Below, in pieces: positions 1-10,563 of a DNA stretch of 64,000 bases (its first letter is position 1; every line of letters starts with the position of its first letter). Position numbers and translations under genes: made by a program. The stretch comes from Aristolochia californica (Eukaryota; Streptophyta; Magnoliopsida; Piperales; Aristolochiaceae), in NCBI GenBank assembly GCA_029961685.1, contig JARWKL010000001.1, positions 53,160,062 through 53,224,061 of the forward strand, read 5' to 3'. The notes beneath the pieces are model-generated. The model was not told the DNA's origin, did no database searches, and was given only the letters and a program-made list of their open reading frames with translations.

Positions 1-26
1 CAATAAACCTGGACGGGCGAGAGAGA

Positions 27-560
27 GTGAGGGGACTGCAGGGCTCCATAATGTCTGGTGCAGATTCTTTCCAGGAACAAAACAAATGTCGCCAACCCGT
101 CATTGACGAGTGGGCAACTGGCACTGGATTTGAATGCTTATTTAGCCACAAGCTCTTGCAGACACTGCCCAGAGAATTTCGTTTTCTGCGAGGAGCTGCA
201 GAAGAGATTTTCGAATCCTGGGAGCATAAGGAGGATCCAAGTCATGAACTGTTGCAGAAGGATCGGAAGTAGGGAGAGTGGGGTGACCCTTTTCTGCGTG
301 CAGAGGAAGGTGGTGGTTCACTGGAGCTTGTCCTCGGTCTGGAGGCAACTCGTTTGGCGGTTTAAGTCACAGTGGAGACAAGCCCTGATGTCACAGAAGA
401 GCAAGGGACGGTTCAGCTACGATCCTCAGAGCTATTCTCAAAATTTTGACGATGGCTTCCTGTCTGAGCACACCTCACCACATTCCTCTTGCCAGTAATG
501 ATACTCTTTTTCCAGCCTACAGGCCTGAAGCGTCATGGCGTCTGCCAATGAAATGTAAGT
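27..560 (+). repeat. segmental duplication, unit 1 (partner 5206-5740)
   Basis: The sequence around the first small-protein gene is repeated in the same orientation at about 5206-5740, including the upstream leader (GGGCTCCA, TCTTTCCA and CTCTTGCAGACACT blocks) and part of the 3' flank (ATGAAATGTA-GTGGAT). By eye, identity is highest over the coding part. Confidence 0.7.
244..498 (+). CDS. small conserved plant protein, copy 1 (84 aa)
   Basis: Single-exon reading frame of 84 residues. The C-terminal half carries the pattern RFSYDPQSYSQNFDDGF, which I recognise from short plant proteins of unknown function with an R-F-x-Y-D-P-x-S-Y-x-x-N-F-D-D-G signature. The N-terminal half is basic (CCRRIG start) with Trp-rich stretches around SVWRQL. 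I chose the ATG at 244 because its counterpart in the second copy (5433) aligns there; the frame is open upstream to 58, but that part is not conserved in frame. A closely related copy lies 5.2 kb downstream with similar flanks. No signal peptide or membrane segment is visible. Function is not inferred. The duplication and protein-level conservation argue for a real gene, although expression is unknown. Confidence 0.55.
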   Translation: MNCCRRIGSRESGVTLFCVQRKVVVHWSLSSVWRQLVWRFKSQWRQALMSQKSKGRFSYDPQSYSQNFDDGFLSEHTSPHSSCQ

Positions 561-1990
561 GGATTTGAGGAGAGAAAAATGGAGGAATGAATCCAGAGCT
601 GGGTTTCTCTTCTAAACCAATTGAACTTGGGGAAGAAAGTGATTTTTCTCACGGCGAGGTGACAAATTCCTCCAAAAGGGTGATGTGATTAGTGCTTACG
701 ACGTTCTTATCGGCGTACTTGAGAGCAACGATTGAAAATGTTGTGTGGAGAAATTTTGTTTTTCAAGATGGGTCCAGCCGTCTTAAGTAAATTTTACTCG
801 TATATGAATGAATCAGATCAACTCAATGCTTACATATATGTTTTAGCAGACATGAACTTCATTAAGAGTCCACTGTAGCTCAATTGATTGGATGATTGGT
901 AGGAGTTTTAGCTGACACAATAGAATAAGATGTAAATAATCGGGTAAAATAGTATATGAAATTACTTATGGATAATTGTAGTAAGGAGTGTTGGGTCCAA
1001 TGAGGAACAAAACTAGAGTAAGAGCAAAAATGTTTGTTAATTTTGTTCTTAATTTTTTAGTTTTTAGTTTTAATTTTGTTCTTAATTTTGTTCTTAACAC
1101 CCATTTCGAAGATGAAGTTCATGTAGATGCATGAAATGAAGATAAAGATGAAGATCAAATTTTATATTTGTTGACTAACCCCCCCTTACTCTTAATTTTG
1201 AATATGTTTACAATCTTCATTGTCATTCAATGTGCTCAGTTAATTTGACAAACGAATATACATGCACTAGTATTCAAGTCTACCAAGAACTAAAGGGTTT
1301 TATAGTTTTACAATCCTATCTTGGATTTCTATTATGTTATGGTTGTCAAATACACTTACCTCAAATTGCTTATAAAACCAATTACAATGCTACCCATATA
1401 GAATCTTACACTACTCAATTGACTATAACAACCAATTTATAATGTACGCCCTCACATAGATATACAACAATACTCCAGGCATATAACCTAGACTCATAAA
1501 GGATTTTTCAATAACACACTAGGTAATCCAACCTAGACAAACTTACACCAATTTATTAGGTACACAATGCCCAGTCCACAATGGGATTTTCTGTGGCGCT
1601 TGCCTATACAAGGGCTTATGGCTTAAAATAATAGTAAACAAAACTTACCTACCTTTTCCCACGACTATAACAACTTCCCTCAATTCACTTGAGGTAGGGA
1701 ATGGGTATTGCTTTGCCAAGGAGTGACCAAATGAGGTTACATGCTTTCACTTCAATACAAATATAAACTTTCAACTTTCTTTTTGGAGAGATAACCCTTC
1801 TCCAAGTAAGATCCAAGCTTCCAAATCATTGAGTGCGTAAATTAAAGTGTATGGATCTTGATGGAACTATGAATGCTACAAAAGTGAAAAAGGATTTGGA
1901 CAAATTAGAAGTTTTTCTCTTCAAAAAAGGGTAAGATAAAAATTGAAGCACCAAAACATTTTTCCAAGGGTTGGTATGCTAGTATAAGCT
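561..1990. other. intergenic, AT-rich
   Basis: No gene recognised. A short internal repetition of TTTTGTTCTTAA occurs at about 1035-1100. The remainder is AT-rich sequence with no convincing coding frame or element end. Confidence 0.5.
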
Positions 1991-2800
1991 CAAAGAATAC
2001 TCCCTTACGAGTTTGGGAGCTCATTTATAGGTTTCCTAGCCAAACTAGTCATGTTTTGACCATTTACAAAAAAGTTACGAAAAAGGTTGATCAATTAACA
2101 AAAAGGTATGATGGATTAATTGTGCATAACAACTATATTTTTATAGTTCCCTATGAGCGATCATGACTTCAATCACCACTTTGCAAACTTTGAAAAATAG
2201 GTCGATCAATCATATGCCCTTTCGATTGATAAATCATGTTTTATAAAATAGTCTAACAGTGTTTTGTATGATCCATCATCCCTTAGGGATGATCGACCAT
2301 GCCTTTGCCATTATTTAAAATTGAGTTCTAAACATGATATAGGCCATGACTAAGGGTCTAGAAGTTTGCAAAATATTTCTATGCAATCATAAACATATTT
2401 TTGGAAAACATTGCATGTCTTAATGTTTTTTCTTGAATTCAAGTTGGTATAATACAAAAAACATGAAATGGAGTTTCAAGTCAAGTTTATATTGGTGAAA
2501 AATTATGTCATAATTCCAAAAATTTTCTATAATATTTATATGATGATTTTGAGTTTGGTTTTGAAAATATGAATGTCCTAAGAATTAGAATCTGGTTAGC
2601 TATCTACTTAGCTAGAGTTTTTGAGATTTTTCTATTTGACTTTGACTCTAGTCTTCAAGTGTCTAGTCTTCTTCTTTTTGTAAGTTCTTCTTCTCAACAA
2701 CAATCTTCAATTGTAGTTTTGCATTGGGTCTTGACTTAGCAACTTGATTGATAATTCTTTTGTCTTGAGCTTTTGCCTTAGACCTCATAATATTGGTGTT
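1991..2800. repeat. relic of the GATC-rich long-LTR repeat family
   Basis: This region has scattered TTGATCAA/GATCGATCA motifs (for example near 2085, 2155, 2210 and 2285), the phrase CTCATTTATAGGTTTCCTAGCCAAACTAGTCAT, split here as CTCATTTATAGG and AAACTAGTCAT, and later blocks about 'tctagagtt-tttctaattt'. The same order of blocks recurs at 7000-7092/9637-10563, 12623-13690 and 16730-17260. It looks like a dispersed LTR or LTR-like family. Ends are not resolved here. Confidence 0.45.
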
Positions 2801-4260
2801 GGAAATCATGTGTCTAAAATACACTGACAACACTGTTAGTATCAGACTTTTAAGTTGCCCATTTTATTATTATTAAAATAGTAGAAACCAATATGATTGT
2901 ACCATTGGTCCAACACTAGCCATATCAAATTTGATTTCCACAACAGATGAAATTCTTCTTTATTGGTTACCTCTTTCTTGTACTTCTTCTACTTTTTCTC
3001 CCTTAAGTTGTGGATCTCTTCGTTATTTACCAAGAGACTCAACTTGTACAAAATAATGGTGAAAGAAAAAAAATTCCCCAGTCCAATGGCAAAACTATAG
3101 CACAGTCGCTCAATTTAAAGGTGACCCGCCTACTTTTAGGGTAACAAAAAGAATCTACTCACTTTTTGGAAGCTTAAAAAAATACTTGGGTATACTAATC
3201 TTTAAGCTGGATGTTGTGTGCACTCCTGATCTTTGCAAACAATGAGTTTCTATGAATTGCTCTTAAGTGATTTAAAAAAAAAACAAAAATTGAATAAAGT
3301 AATTGAGGAATTAAGGGTATAAATAAAAAGATAGCAATTCACATACTTCAAACAGAAGGAGGCGCACAATGCAGCTTTTCATACTTCCAAGTAAGAAGAA
3401 GACACTTTTAGATCAATAGATGGATGAAAAGTGACCAAGTTTGACTCAAGAGGGAGATTAAAAAGATTCCTTTATGAACATGATGATAGAGGAAACTTAA
3501 AAAAAAAAACTCTAATAAGAAAATTTTGGGGTGGAATATACTAATGAAAATTTTCTAAACATAGACTTCTCATAAAAGTAATTACTTTTAAACACAACTT
3601 GATCAATTTAGAAAGAAAATATTCAAGAGAGAATTTCTAGAATAAGGGAGTTTTAGGAAATTAATATTTACAATTTAGAATGAGGAAAAAAAAGACTTTC
3701 TAATTGAAAATTTCAGACTTTGTCAAACCGGGAACTAAACTCGTATAAGGAAAAACTTCTCTTAAGGAAACTAAGGTAATTTGAGATCAAAGAAAGTAAA
3801 CTCTTAAGAAAGAAAAAAAATACTCTTAACTGGTAAAAATACTCTTAAGAAGAGCCGATCAATGTGAAGAGAAACTTTCTTTAGCTTTTAACTAAACTCA
3901 TATGAGGCCAATCAATATACTATTTGACAGAGAATATCTTTCATTTGAAACATCTAATGTAAGTGTAAAAAGAACCTCCATTATAAAATTGGCCTTTTAA
4001 TTTTAATTTATCTAAGAAAGCTTTTCTGGTCGATTTTGGAGATTGCAGGAGATAAGAAGAATCCTTCTTTAGCTTTTGACTGTGATAAAAGGTCCTAAAT
4101 ATTGTTTAGAAGTCATCATGAATACAAGGTCCTAAAAACTGTGAACAGTATATGGTCAGGAAGTGCTAAGAATGTAGAAAATCAGAAGTGTAATGGCATA
4201 GTTTCTTGCATCAGTGTTGGTACAGAAAGATGAACGCAGCTCTAATACTGATTCTCGTTT
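2801..4260 (-). mobile_element. decayed relative of the 7093-9636 Copia-type element (internal region)
   Basis: Blocks at 2960-3440 (CTTGTACTTCTTCTAC, GCTCAATTTAA-GGT, TTTTAGGGTAACAAA, GAAGGAGG-GCACAATGCA, CATACTTCCAA) match in order the internal part of the element at 7093-9636 (7590-8040). A degenerate minus-strand primer-binding site (AGCTCTAATACTGA) sits at about 4240. No coding capacity is seen. Boundaries are approximate. Confidence 0.45.
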
Positions 4261-4699
4261 AATCTTCACTAGATTGTTTTTCCTCTCCCTCTTCACAGCA
4301 GGTTGGCTTATCTTGGTTACAGATAAAACTTTTTCTTACGGGATGTAGAATGTTTTCTTATAGGATACAACCGATGCAGGATGTATCAGTCGATACATAT
4401 CAAATTTTAGGTTTTCTGATATGCTTGAGAGATCCATCTGGTGAGCAGTCATTGTCTTCATGACATGTTTCAAGGCTTTTGAATCACTTTCCTTTTCACT
4501 TTATCGAAGATGATGCACTTCTCCGGCAAGATCAAACCCATGGTTTCAACTTTAGACTTTCTTCATGTTTGCTTTTAATTCAACTAGATCGAGTCACCAC
4601 CTAGATTGAGATGACACCACAGAAGCATTGTCACCTTGGCCTGCCAAAGCTGCATGCTTTCTAGTTAAAGTTTCTTGAAGAAAAAGCACTGTAACTGGA
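4261..4699. other. intergenic, nothing recognised
   Basis: No gene, repeat or element end could be supported in this stretch. Confidence 0.4.
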
Positions 4700-4722
4700 T
4701 TTCCCTACACGCTCTTCCGATC
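4700..4722 (+). other. near-exact match to the Illumina adapter 3' end
   Basis: TTTCCCTACACG is followed directly by CTCTTCCGATC. That is the 3' end of the common Illumina read-1 adapter with only one ACG of its ACGACG missing. Twenty-three aligned bases with a single 3-base gap are very unlikely by chance, so this may be residual adapter or an assembly join rather than plant sequence. Confidence 0.6.
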
Positions 4723-5432
4723 CATACAGATATAAGTAATCGTGACTGTGCTCCCCTTTTCATCAACCAAACCAGTCAAACCGCTTTGTGAAGCACATAT
4801 TCTTCTCTCTTTAATATGAAAAAACGCATCATGAAGTAAGAAGAAGAATAAATCATCAATCGAAATCTCGTAAAAAATGTGAGAGACCGGATTTGCCACG
4901 AGATGCCTTGTAAGAATCGCACCACGGGAGGTGAAATCCAATCCCTTTATATTCTCTCCCTCACTTTCCCACATGAAGTTCGATACCCATATCTTCGACC
5001 TATCCATGTTGCAGAGGCAAGGAGTAAAGGCAAGAATGATGGTAGATTATTTTATTATCACCCTATCCTACTTTTGGAATCATTTTCGTGCCTTTGGGAG
5101 GCGAAATTCTTTAGACATGAATGAACTACGAGTCCACTTCAAAGATGCTTTACCTTCAAAGGCGCAAGGCCCCTCTCTATGCTCTTACTGACCTGGACAG
5201 CAAAGTGTGAAAGAGACCGGAGGGCTCCACAACAATCTCTGGTGCACTTTCTTTCCAAGGACAAAAAAAAAAAAAATGTCTCCAACATATCATTCACGAG
5301 TGGAGAACTGGCCCTGGACTTTGATGTTATATACTCACATGCTCTTGCAGACACTAGTCAGAGAATTTGGTTTAAGGCGAGGAACGGTAGATGAGATTTT
5401 CCAGTCCTGGGAGAATGAGGAGGATCCATGCG
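4723..5432 (+). promoter_or_regulatory. presumed promoter and 5' leader of small-protein gene copy 2
   Basis: The stretch upstream of the second copy contains a TATA-like CTTTATATTCTC at about 4951-4962 and the leader segment shared with copy 1 from about 5206. A 14-A run sits at about 5262-5275. The assignment as promoter rests on position only. Confidence 0.3.
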
Positions 5433-5740
5433 ATGACCTGTTGTAGAAGGATCGGAAGAAGAGAGAGTGGGGTGACCATCTTCAGCGTGCAGAGGAAGGT
5501 GCTGTTTCCTCGGAGCGGGTCCTCCGTCTGGAAGCAGCTGAGATGGAGGATCAAGTCGCAGTGGAAGCAAGCCTTGAGGCCACAGCAATGCAGGAGACGG
5601 TTCAGCTACGATCCTCAAAGTTATTCTCAGAATTTTGATGATGGTTTCCTGTATGATGTTTCTAGTGGTGATACACGATTTCCTGCCTAGATTGTTGACA
5701 GGTTTCGTTGCTCACCTGCAGATGAAATGTATGTGGATAG
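5206..5740 (+). repeat. segmental duplication, unit 2
   Basis: Direct-oriented partner of 27-560; see that entry. Confidence 0.7.
5433..5690 (+). CDS. small conserved plant protein, copy 2 (85 aa)
   Basis: Single-exon frame of 85 residues, paralogous to the frame at 244-498. It shares MxCCRRIGxRESGVT near the start, SVWxQLxWRxKSQWxQAL in the middle and RFSYDPQSYSQNFDDGF near the end, then diverges at the C-terminus (DVSSGDTRFPA here). The ATG aligned in both copies was chosen; an in-frame ATG also exists at 5391. Many changes between copies keep the frame open and conserve the motif, which suggests past protein-level selection. Family function is unknown. No targeting signal is evident. Confidence 0.55.
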   Translation: MTCCRRIGRRESGVTIFSVQRKVLFPRSGSSVWKQLRWRIKSQWKQALRPQQCRRRFSYDPQSYSQNFDDGFLYDVSSGDTRFPA

Positions 5741-5859
5741 AAGAGATAAAAGGGATTTATACAGGGAAAACTTTACTGGGTAGCTCAAATAATCTGGATT
5801 TCTTTTTTGAAGCAATCCATCTTGGGTTGAATGGAAAGAATGTTGGGAGTTTGGGTTAG

Positions 5860-6600
5860 GAAAAACATAACATTGGGTTGATCAATGCTATCAGTTTCTT
5901 GTATTTCATGGTTCTACGCTCATGGTTAATAATTCTTTGAAGTCTTTCAAATGTTGGTGGGTGGGCGATAGCAGCATCCCCAGTTTTTTTTCTGCAGGAT
6001 AGGAGTTCCCAGTTGAAAAAGCTTGATTTCCAACAGAGGTGGATTTCTCTGTTGTCCAACAGAGGAAATGCATTCTAAAAAGGGACAAAAACTCGCAGGA
6101 ACCGAAATTTGGAGAAGGGGTCCTCCTTCCCTTGGAGGAGGGCCTCCAGAAGTTAGGATAGAGGAGAGGGAGCGCCCTCCCCACATTGTGTTTCTTGTTA
6201 GGAGAAGAGTGGGCTCTCCCATTTCCAATATCCCTTTGGTAGAAACTAAAGAAAGGGCAGAGGGAACCTTTCTCTATGTTTGTTGGGGAAAATCGTCACC
6301 CTCTCTCCTTTTGTTGAATGGAGAAGAAGAGGGAAGAGGAGCTTACCACCCTTATATGTTTTAATATGCTTTTATCTATTTTTCCTAAAGGAATCTGCCC
6401 TCCTTCACATGGAATATGGAAAAAGGGAGCAAACCCACAAAGGAGGGCAGGGAGTCCCTCTTGAATTGCTAAAATTGTAGAAGGGGAGGGGGATGCCCTC
6501 CACACTCCCCTCATTGACAGAAGAAGAGGGAGGGGTAGGAGTCTATCTCCTTTCTCCTTGGTAAGACAAATCGAGCAAGATGAAACCACGTTATGAGTGA
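5860..6600. other. GGAG/CTCC-rich intergenic stretch
   Basis: Purine- and pyrimidine-rich segments contain short palindrome-like blocks such as CCTTCCCTTGGAGGAGGGCC (about 6126-6145) and recurring GGGA-GCCCTCC-CAC patterns at about 6165-6185 and 6485-6510. Open frames here are compositional. No gene recognised. Confidence 0.4.
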
Positions 6601-7092
6601 TTGATAATACTAACATAGCTTCTGTGTTTCTTGTTTCATTTACTAACTTAATGGAATTACAATCTCGTGTTTTTTCTTTATACTCTTATTTTTTACTATC
6701 CTTAACGTCCCCCTTCAAACTAAACCGGAGGACCGAGCTGTAGTTTGTCACAAAAAAAGTTTAGTATCCAAACCAATTCAATGGTAGCAAATGGCATGAG
6801 CTGATATTCTGCTTAAGTGCTAAAGCAAGCTACAACTGGTTGTTTCCGACTCTTTCATGAAATAAGACTATCACTGAGTTAAATGCAAAATCCACTAATT
6901 GAACGACTTAGATTGGTAATACTTAGATGATGCTTTTTTTACTCTTTTGGAGCAAGCTACCAATGAGTGATGATTTTGGAACTTAAAAGAACTAAAAACT
7001 GCATTTTCTCTTACAAATAGGTAAAATCAAAAGTTTTCACATGAAAATGCACTTTTAAGTGAGTAGATTTGCCGATAAATGCTTATTAACCA
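6601..7092. repeat. LTR-like relics; 5' part of a GATC-family repeat
   Basis: ACGTCCCCCTTCAAACTAAA at about 6706-6725 resembles the reverse complement of a Copia polypurine tract. Sequence from about 7000 continues, across the insertion at 7093-9636, into 9642 onward: the joined text matches 12623-12680 (AAATNCTCATTAAC then GGGGTC-CTATT-ATAAGTTT). This identifies it as the interrupted start of that repeat. Confidence 0.45.
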
Positions 7093-7427
7093 TGTTGAAT
7101 TTTTGGATAGAGAAAAACTTTGCGATTGTTTAATTTGAGCATAATGTGCCTCTATTTATCATAGAAGAAACAAGTAGATTCCAATTATAATTAAACTACC
7201 TTTATCCTAGTTACACCCAAAGTTAAACACTAAAAGATAATTCCTAGAACAATTGGATAACTGAGCATAAATAGAAGACTAACATAACTAAAACACCTTT
7301 AATTGAGACTCTTCTGTGAGACCTCCTCCCATGAGACTCCTATAAGACTTCACCATATTAATCCAGGCTCTCTGAGACTTCTTATTGTGAGAGTCATGTA
7401 ATATTCTTCCATATATGCTCTTCTACA
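7093..7427 (-). repeat. LTR (3' LTR of the minus-strand element)
   Basis: 335-bp LTR, paired with 9301-9636, directly followed by the reversed polypurine tract. Confidence 0.85.
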
Positions 7428-9083
7428 CCCCCCTCAAGTTGGAGTTTATAATTTTAGCATATAATGAAAAGGATTTTTGGTCTTCAATCTTCATTGGCTA
7501 AAAGTTTTTTATAGATGTTAAATTTTTATCATTTGTTCTCCCCCTTTCTTGAATATTTTGGTCACATAAAAATTACCACTTGTGGAATAAAATATCCCTT
7601 TCTTGTACTTCTTCTTCTACCTCTCCCCCTATAGTTGGAGATAAAAAAGACATAGAGACCCAATTTGAATAAAAAAAAATACAGGAGAAGAAAATCACTC
7701 CTATCCATATGACAAAGCTCCATACACCAGTAAAAAATGGTTGTAGTTTGAAACACACTCCGCTCAATTTTAATGGTAGAAAAAAGAGTCCAACTTTAGG
7801 GTTAACAAAGAGACTACTCAATTTTAAGGATAGCTGAAACACAAATCACCTCTTGGGTGAAGAACAAAAAACTTGACTCAAGATGGATGTTGGGTACACT
7901 CCTATACTTTTTACGTAGTGGACATAGGCATTGCAAAAAAAGTGATAAAAACACAAGATGATAAATCGAAGAAAAACTAAAAGAAAACAACTTTAACCCG
8001 AAGGAGGAGACTATGCAACACTCATACTTCCAAAGTGACATTTTTCAAAAAAAAAAAAATAGGGGAGACTATAATGGTAGAATTTACTAAATTTGACCAA
8101 GTATAACTTTTTTGTAGTGATCACAATTTTTCGGAGTTAACTATATGGAAGATACACAAGTAATAAAAATTTAAAACTTGAAAGCAACATCGAAGTAAGA
8201 TATTGCATACCTTAAATGAGCACATCATGGAGTGATTAAGTCTGACCAAAACTCTCTGTTTAGAATAAAAAATTTGGCTAAAAAACTCAGATTTTATGGG
8301 GAAAGGAAACTCAATTCACATCAATGCTTGGAGAGAGAATAGAAGAGAAAATAGGAAAAAATGAGATTTTTTTGGAAGAACTTAACTTTTGTAATTCTGA
8401 TTTTGATATATCCAAAAATATAGTTCAGAATCACAAACGACTTATTTCTAAAGAAACTATAAAGAAAAATCTTTAAATCGATTCCTAAATTAACATAAAA
8501 ATCTTTGTTCTTGAATCTTTTATGACCTCTTGATTTTTTTCATTTTGTAGCTTGATCTGTGCTGACTCCAATACAAATATCTCTTTACATATAGATCAGA
8601 TTGATATGAAAATTTTTCCTTATGAAAATAGACCTCAATAAATTTCATCCAAGTATAAATTATCTTCATAAAATATATTTATTTTGAGAGAAAAATCTGA
8701 TACATTTTGGCTCTTTAATATGGTCGTACTGAGTACTCTTTCTTATTAGGCCAACATGACCATTGACTTTTTTGAAATCGATATCTCCCTATAGAAAACC
8801 CAGATTGAGAATTGGTTGAATAGGTAATAAAATAGACTTACAAATATTTCTACACATAAAGTCTCGTTCTTTATGGTATAAAGCAGCTAAAAAGTTGTAG
8901 TTTTTTGTTGCTTTGGTGCTTCAAATATTGACTGTCTTTGTATAAAACTTCAATTGCCAAAATTATTTTTGAGTTGGAAAGTAGATTTGAAGATCTTTTT
9001 GTTAATATATAATTTGCAATAGGAAAATTTCAACATGGAGGTGAGAATGCCAAGAAAACAACGAGTACTATGATAGGAAAAAA

Positions 9084-9302
9084 GAAAAAAGATATAATAC
9101 AAACTTAACTACTAGAGATGATAGATATAAAAAGAATCACATTATCTTTGTGGGTTGACCAATTCAACTCATAGAATCCGCTCTGATACCATGAAAAAAG
9201 ATATAATACAAACTTAACTACTAGAGATGATAGATAAAAAAAGAATCACATTATCTCTGTGGGTTGACCAATTCAACTCATAAAATCCGCTCTGATACCA
9301 TG
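9084..9302. repeat. 109-bp tandem duplication including the primer-binding site
   Basis: Units at 9084-9192 and 9193-9302 run from GAAAAAAGATATAATAC to CTCTGATACCAT with only a few differences, so the element carries two primer-binding-site copies, one internal. Confidence 0.9.
9289..9300 (-). other. primer-binding site, initiator tRNA-Met type
   Basis: GCTCTGATACCA is the reverse complement of TGGTATCAGAGC, which pairs with the 3' end of plant initiator tRNA-Met. It is adjacent to the 5' LTR as expected for first-strand priming. Confidence 0.9.
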
Positions 9303-9636
9303 TTGAATTTCTAGAAAAAAAAAAAAACTTCACTAACTTGATGTAATTTGAATACAATGAGTCTCTATTTATAATAGAGAAAACAAGTAGAATCTAATTA
9401 TAATTAAAATACCCTTATCCTAGTTATACCCAAAGTTTAATAGTAAAAGATAAGTCATAGAATAATTGAATAACTGAACATAAATAACTAAAATAACTAA
9501 AATACCTTTAACTGAGATTCTTCTATGAGATCTCCTCTTGTAAGACTCCCGTAAGACTCCACCATATTAATTTTTGTTCTGTGCGACTTCTTATTGTGAG
9601 AGTCATGTAAGACTCTTCCATATTTGCTCTTCAACA
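9301..9636 (-). repeat. LTR (5' LTR of the minus-strand element)
   Basis: 336-bp LTR starting TGTTGAATTT and ending TTCAACA, preceded by the reversed primer-binding site. Confidence 0.85.
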
Positions 9637-9641
9637 AACCA

Positions 9642-10563
9642 TTAATGGACGAGTTGGGGTCTCTATTCATAAGTTTCTTGGCACAAATAGCCTTTTTGGA
9701 TCGTTGTTCAAAATGTAGTACAAGAGGTTGATTGGTCATACATTTTCATTGATTGCTTAATCGATGTCTCACAACTATATTTTTAGTCTAATGATCAATC
9801 GTGTATAATGGCTTGAAATCAAGCTATGGGTTCATCAATCAAGCTATAGGTTGATTGATCAAACTTTATATGGTTTGATTGATTAGGCTTTATACTCTAG
9901 CTTGGGAGTTCTTCAATTGATCGATTATGCCTACAGGGGTTGATGGATCATCCTTTATAACTCCTGCCTACATCATTCGGGTTGGTCAATCTTGCCTATA
10001 GAGGTCTATCTATCAATTTTTATACACTAATTGTCAGCATCCTAGTTGATCGATCTAGCTTGTTTAGTGAAGGTTTGCTGCCTATGTATGATCAATCATG
10101 CCATATACTAGTTGATCGTTAGGTTGTTTTGTAGTGCATAGAATTAAATGAAAAACATGATTTAGGCCTATTCTAAGTGAATGTAAAGTTCAAAAACATT
10201 TATATGATCTTTGGAAATATGGTTTTGGAAATAGTTTGCATGTCTTTAGGTCCAAAAGCAAATTCATGCCTAAGGTTCAAAAACTGGATGACTAACCTCT
10301 TTATAGTGCTAGAGTTATTTGGAATTTTCTAATTCGCCTGAACTCTAGATTTTAAAATCTTCATTCTTCTTCAAGGTGGTTCTTCGATGTGACTGACTCT
10401 TCTCTTTAGCTTGATGTCTTCTATTTGATTTTCTATTTTTTCCTCATAACCAAGTCACTTGAAAGAAATGCATTTGAAATACTATGAATTGCAAAAAAAT
10501 TAACTTAATTATCTGAAGTATTGTCATTATCAAAATCTAGGAATGAGTCAACCTAGGTCAACA
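9642..10563. repeat. GATC-rich long-LTR family member (continuation of ~7000-7092)
   Basis: Dense TTGATCGATCA-like motifs occur from 9740 to 10130, followed by blocks shared with 12623-13690 (CATGATTT, CTAACCTCTTTA, TCTAGA-TTT). It ends at ACCTAGGTCAACA (about 10551-10563), followed by TTCTCCCCCTTTTGATGAC, the reverse of a Copia-like polypurine tract. This suggests a minus-strand 3' LTR. Confidence 0.5.

Larger units (their letters stand above)
7093..9636 (-). mobile_element. complete non-autonomous Copia-type LTR element, minus strand
   Basis: Two similar LTRs (7093-7427, 335 bp; 9301-9636, 336 bp) both begin TGTTGAAT. The right copy ends TTCAACA, forming a 7-bp terminal inverted repeat. 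A perfect 5-bp target duplication AACCA flanks the element (7088-7092 and 9637-9641). Polarity is minus: the reverse complement of a polypurine tract (CCCCCCTCAAGTTGGAG, 7429-7445) abuts the left LTR, and the reverse complement of the tRNA-Met primer site abuts the right LTR. The 1.87-kb interior has no gag, protease, integrase or RT similarity I can see, so movement would need proteins from a relative. By eye the LTRs differ at many positions, so insertion is not recent. Relatives occur at 2801-4260, 50500-51062 and 53298-53457. Confidence 0.85.
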
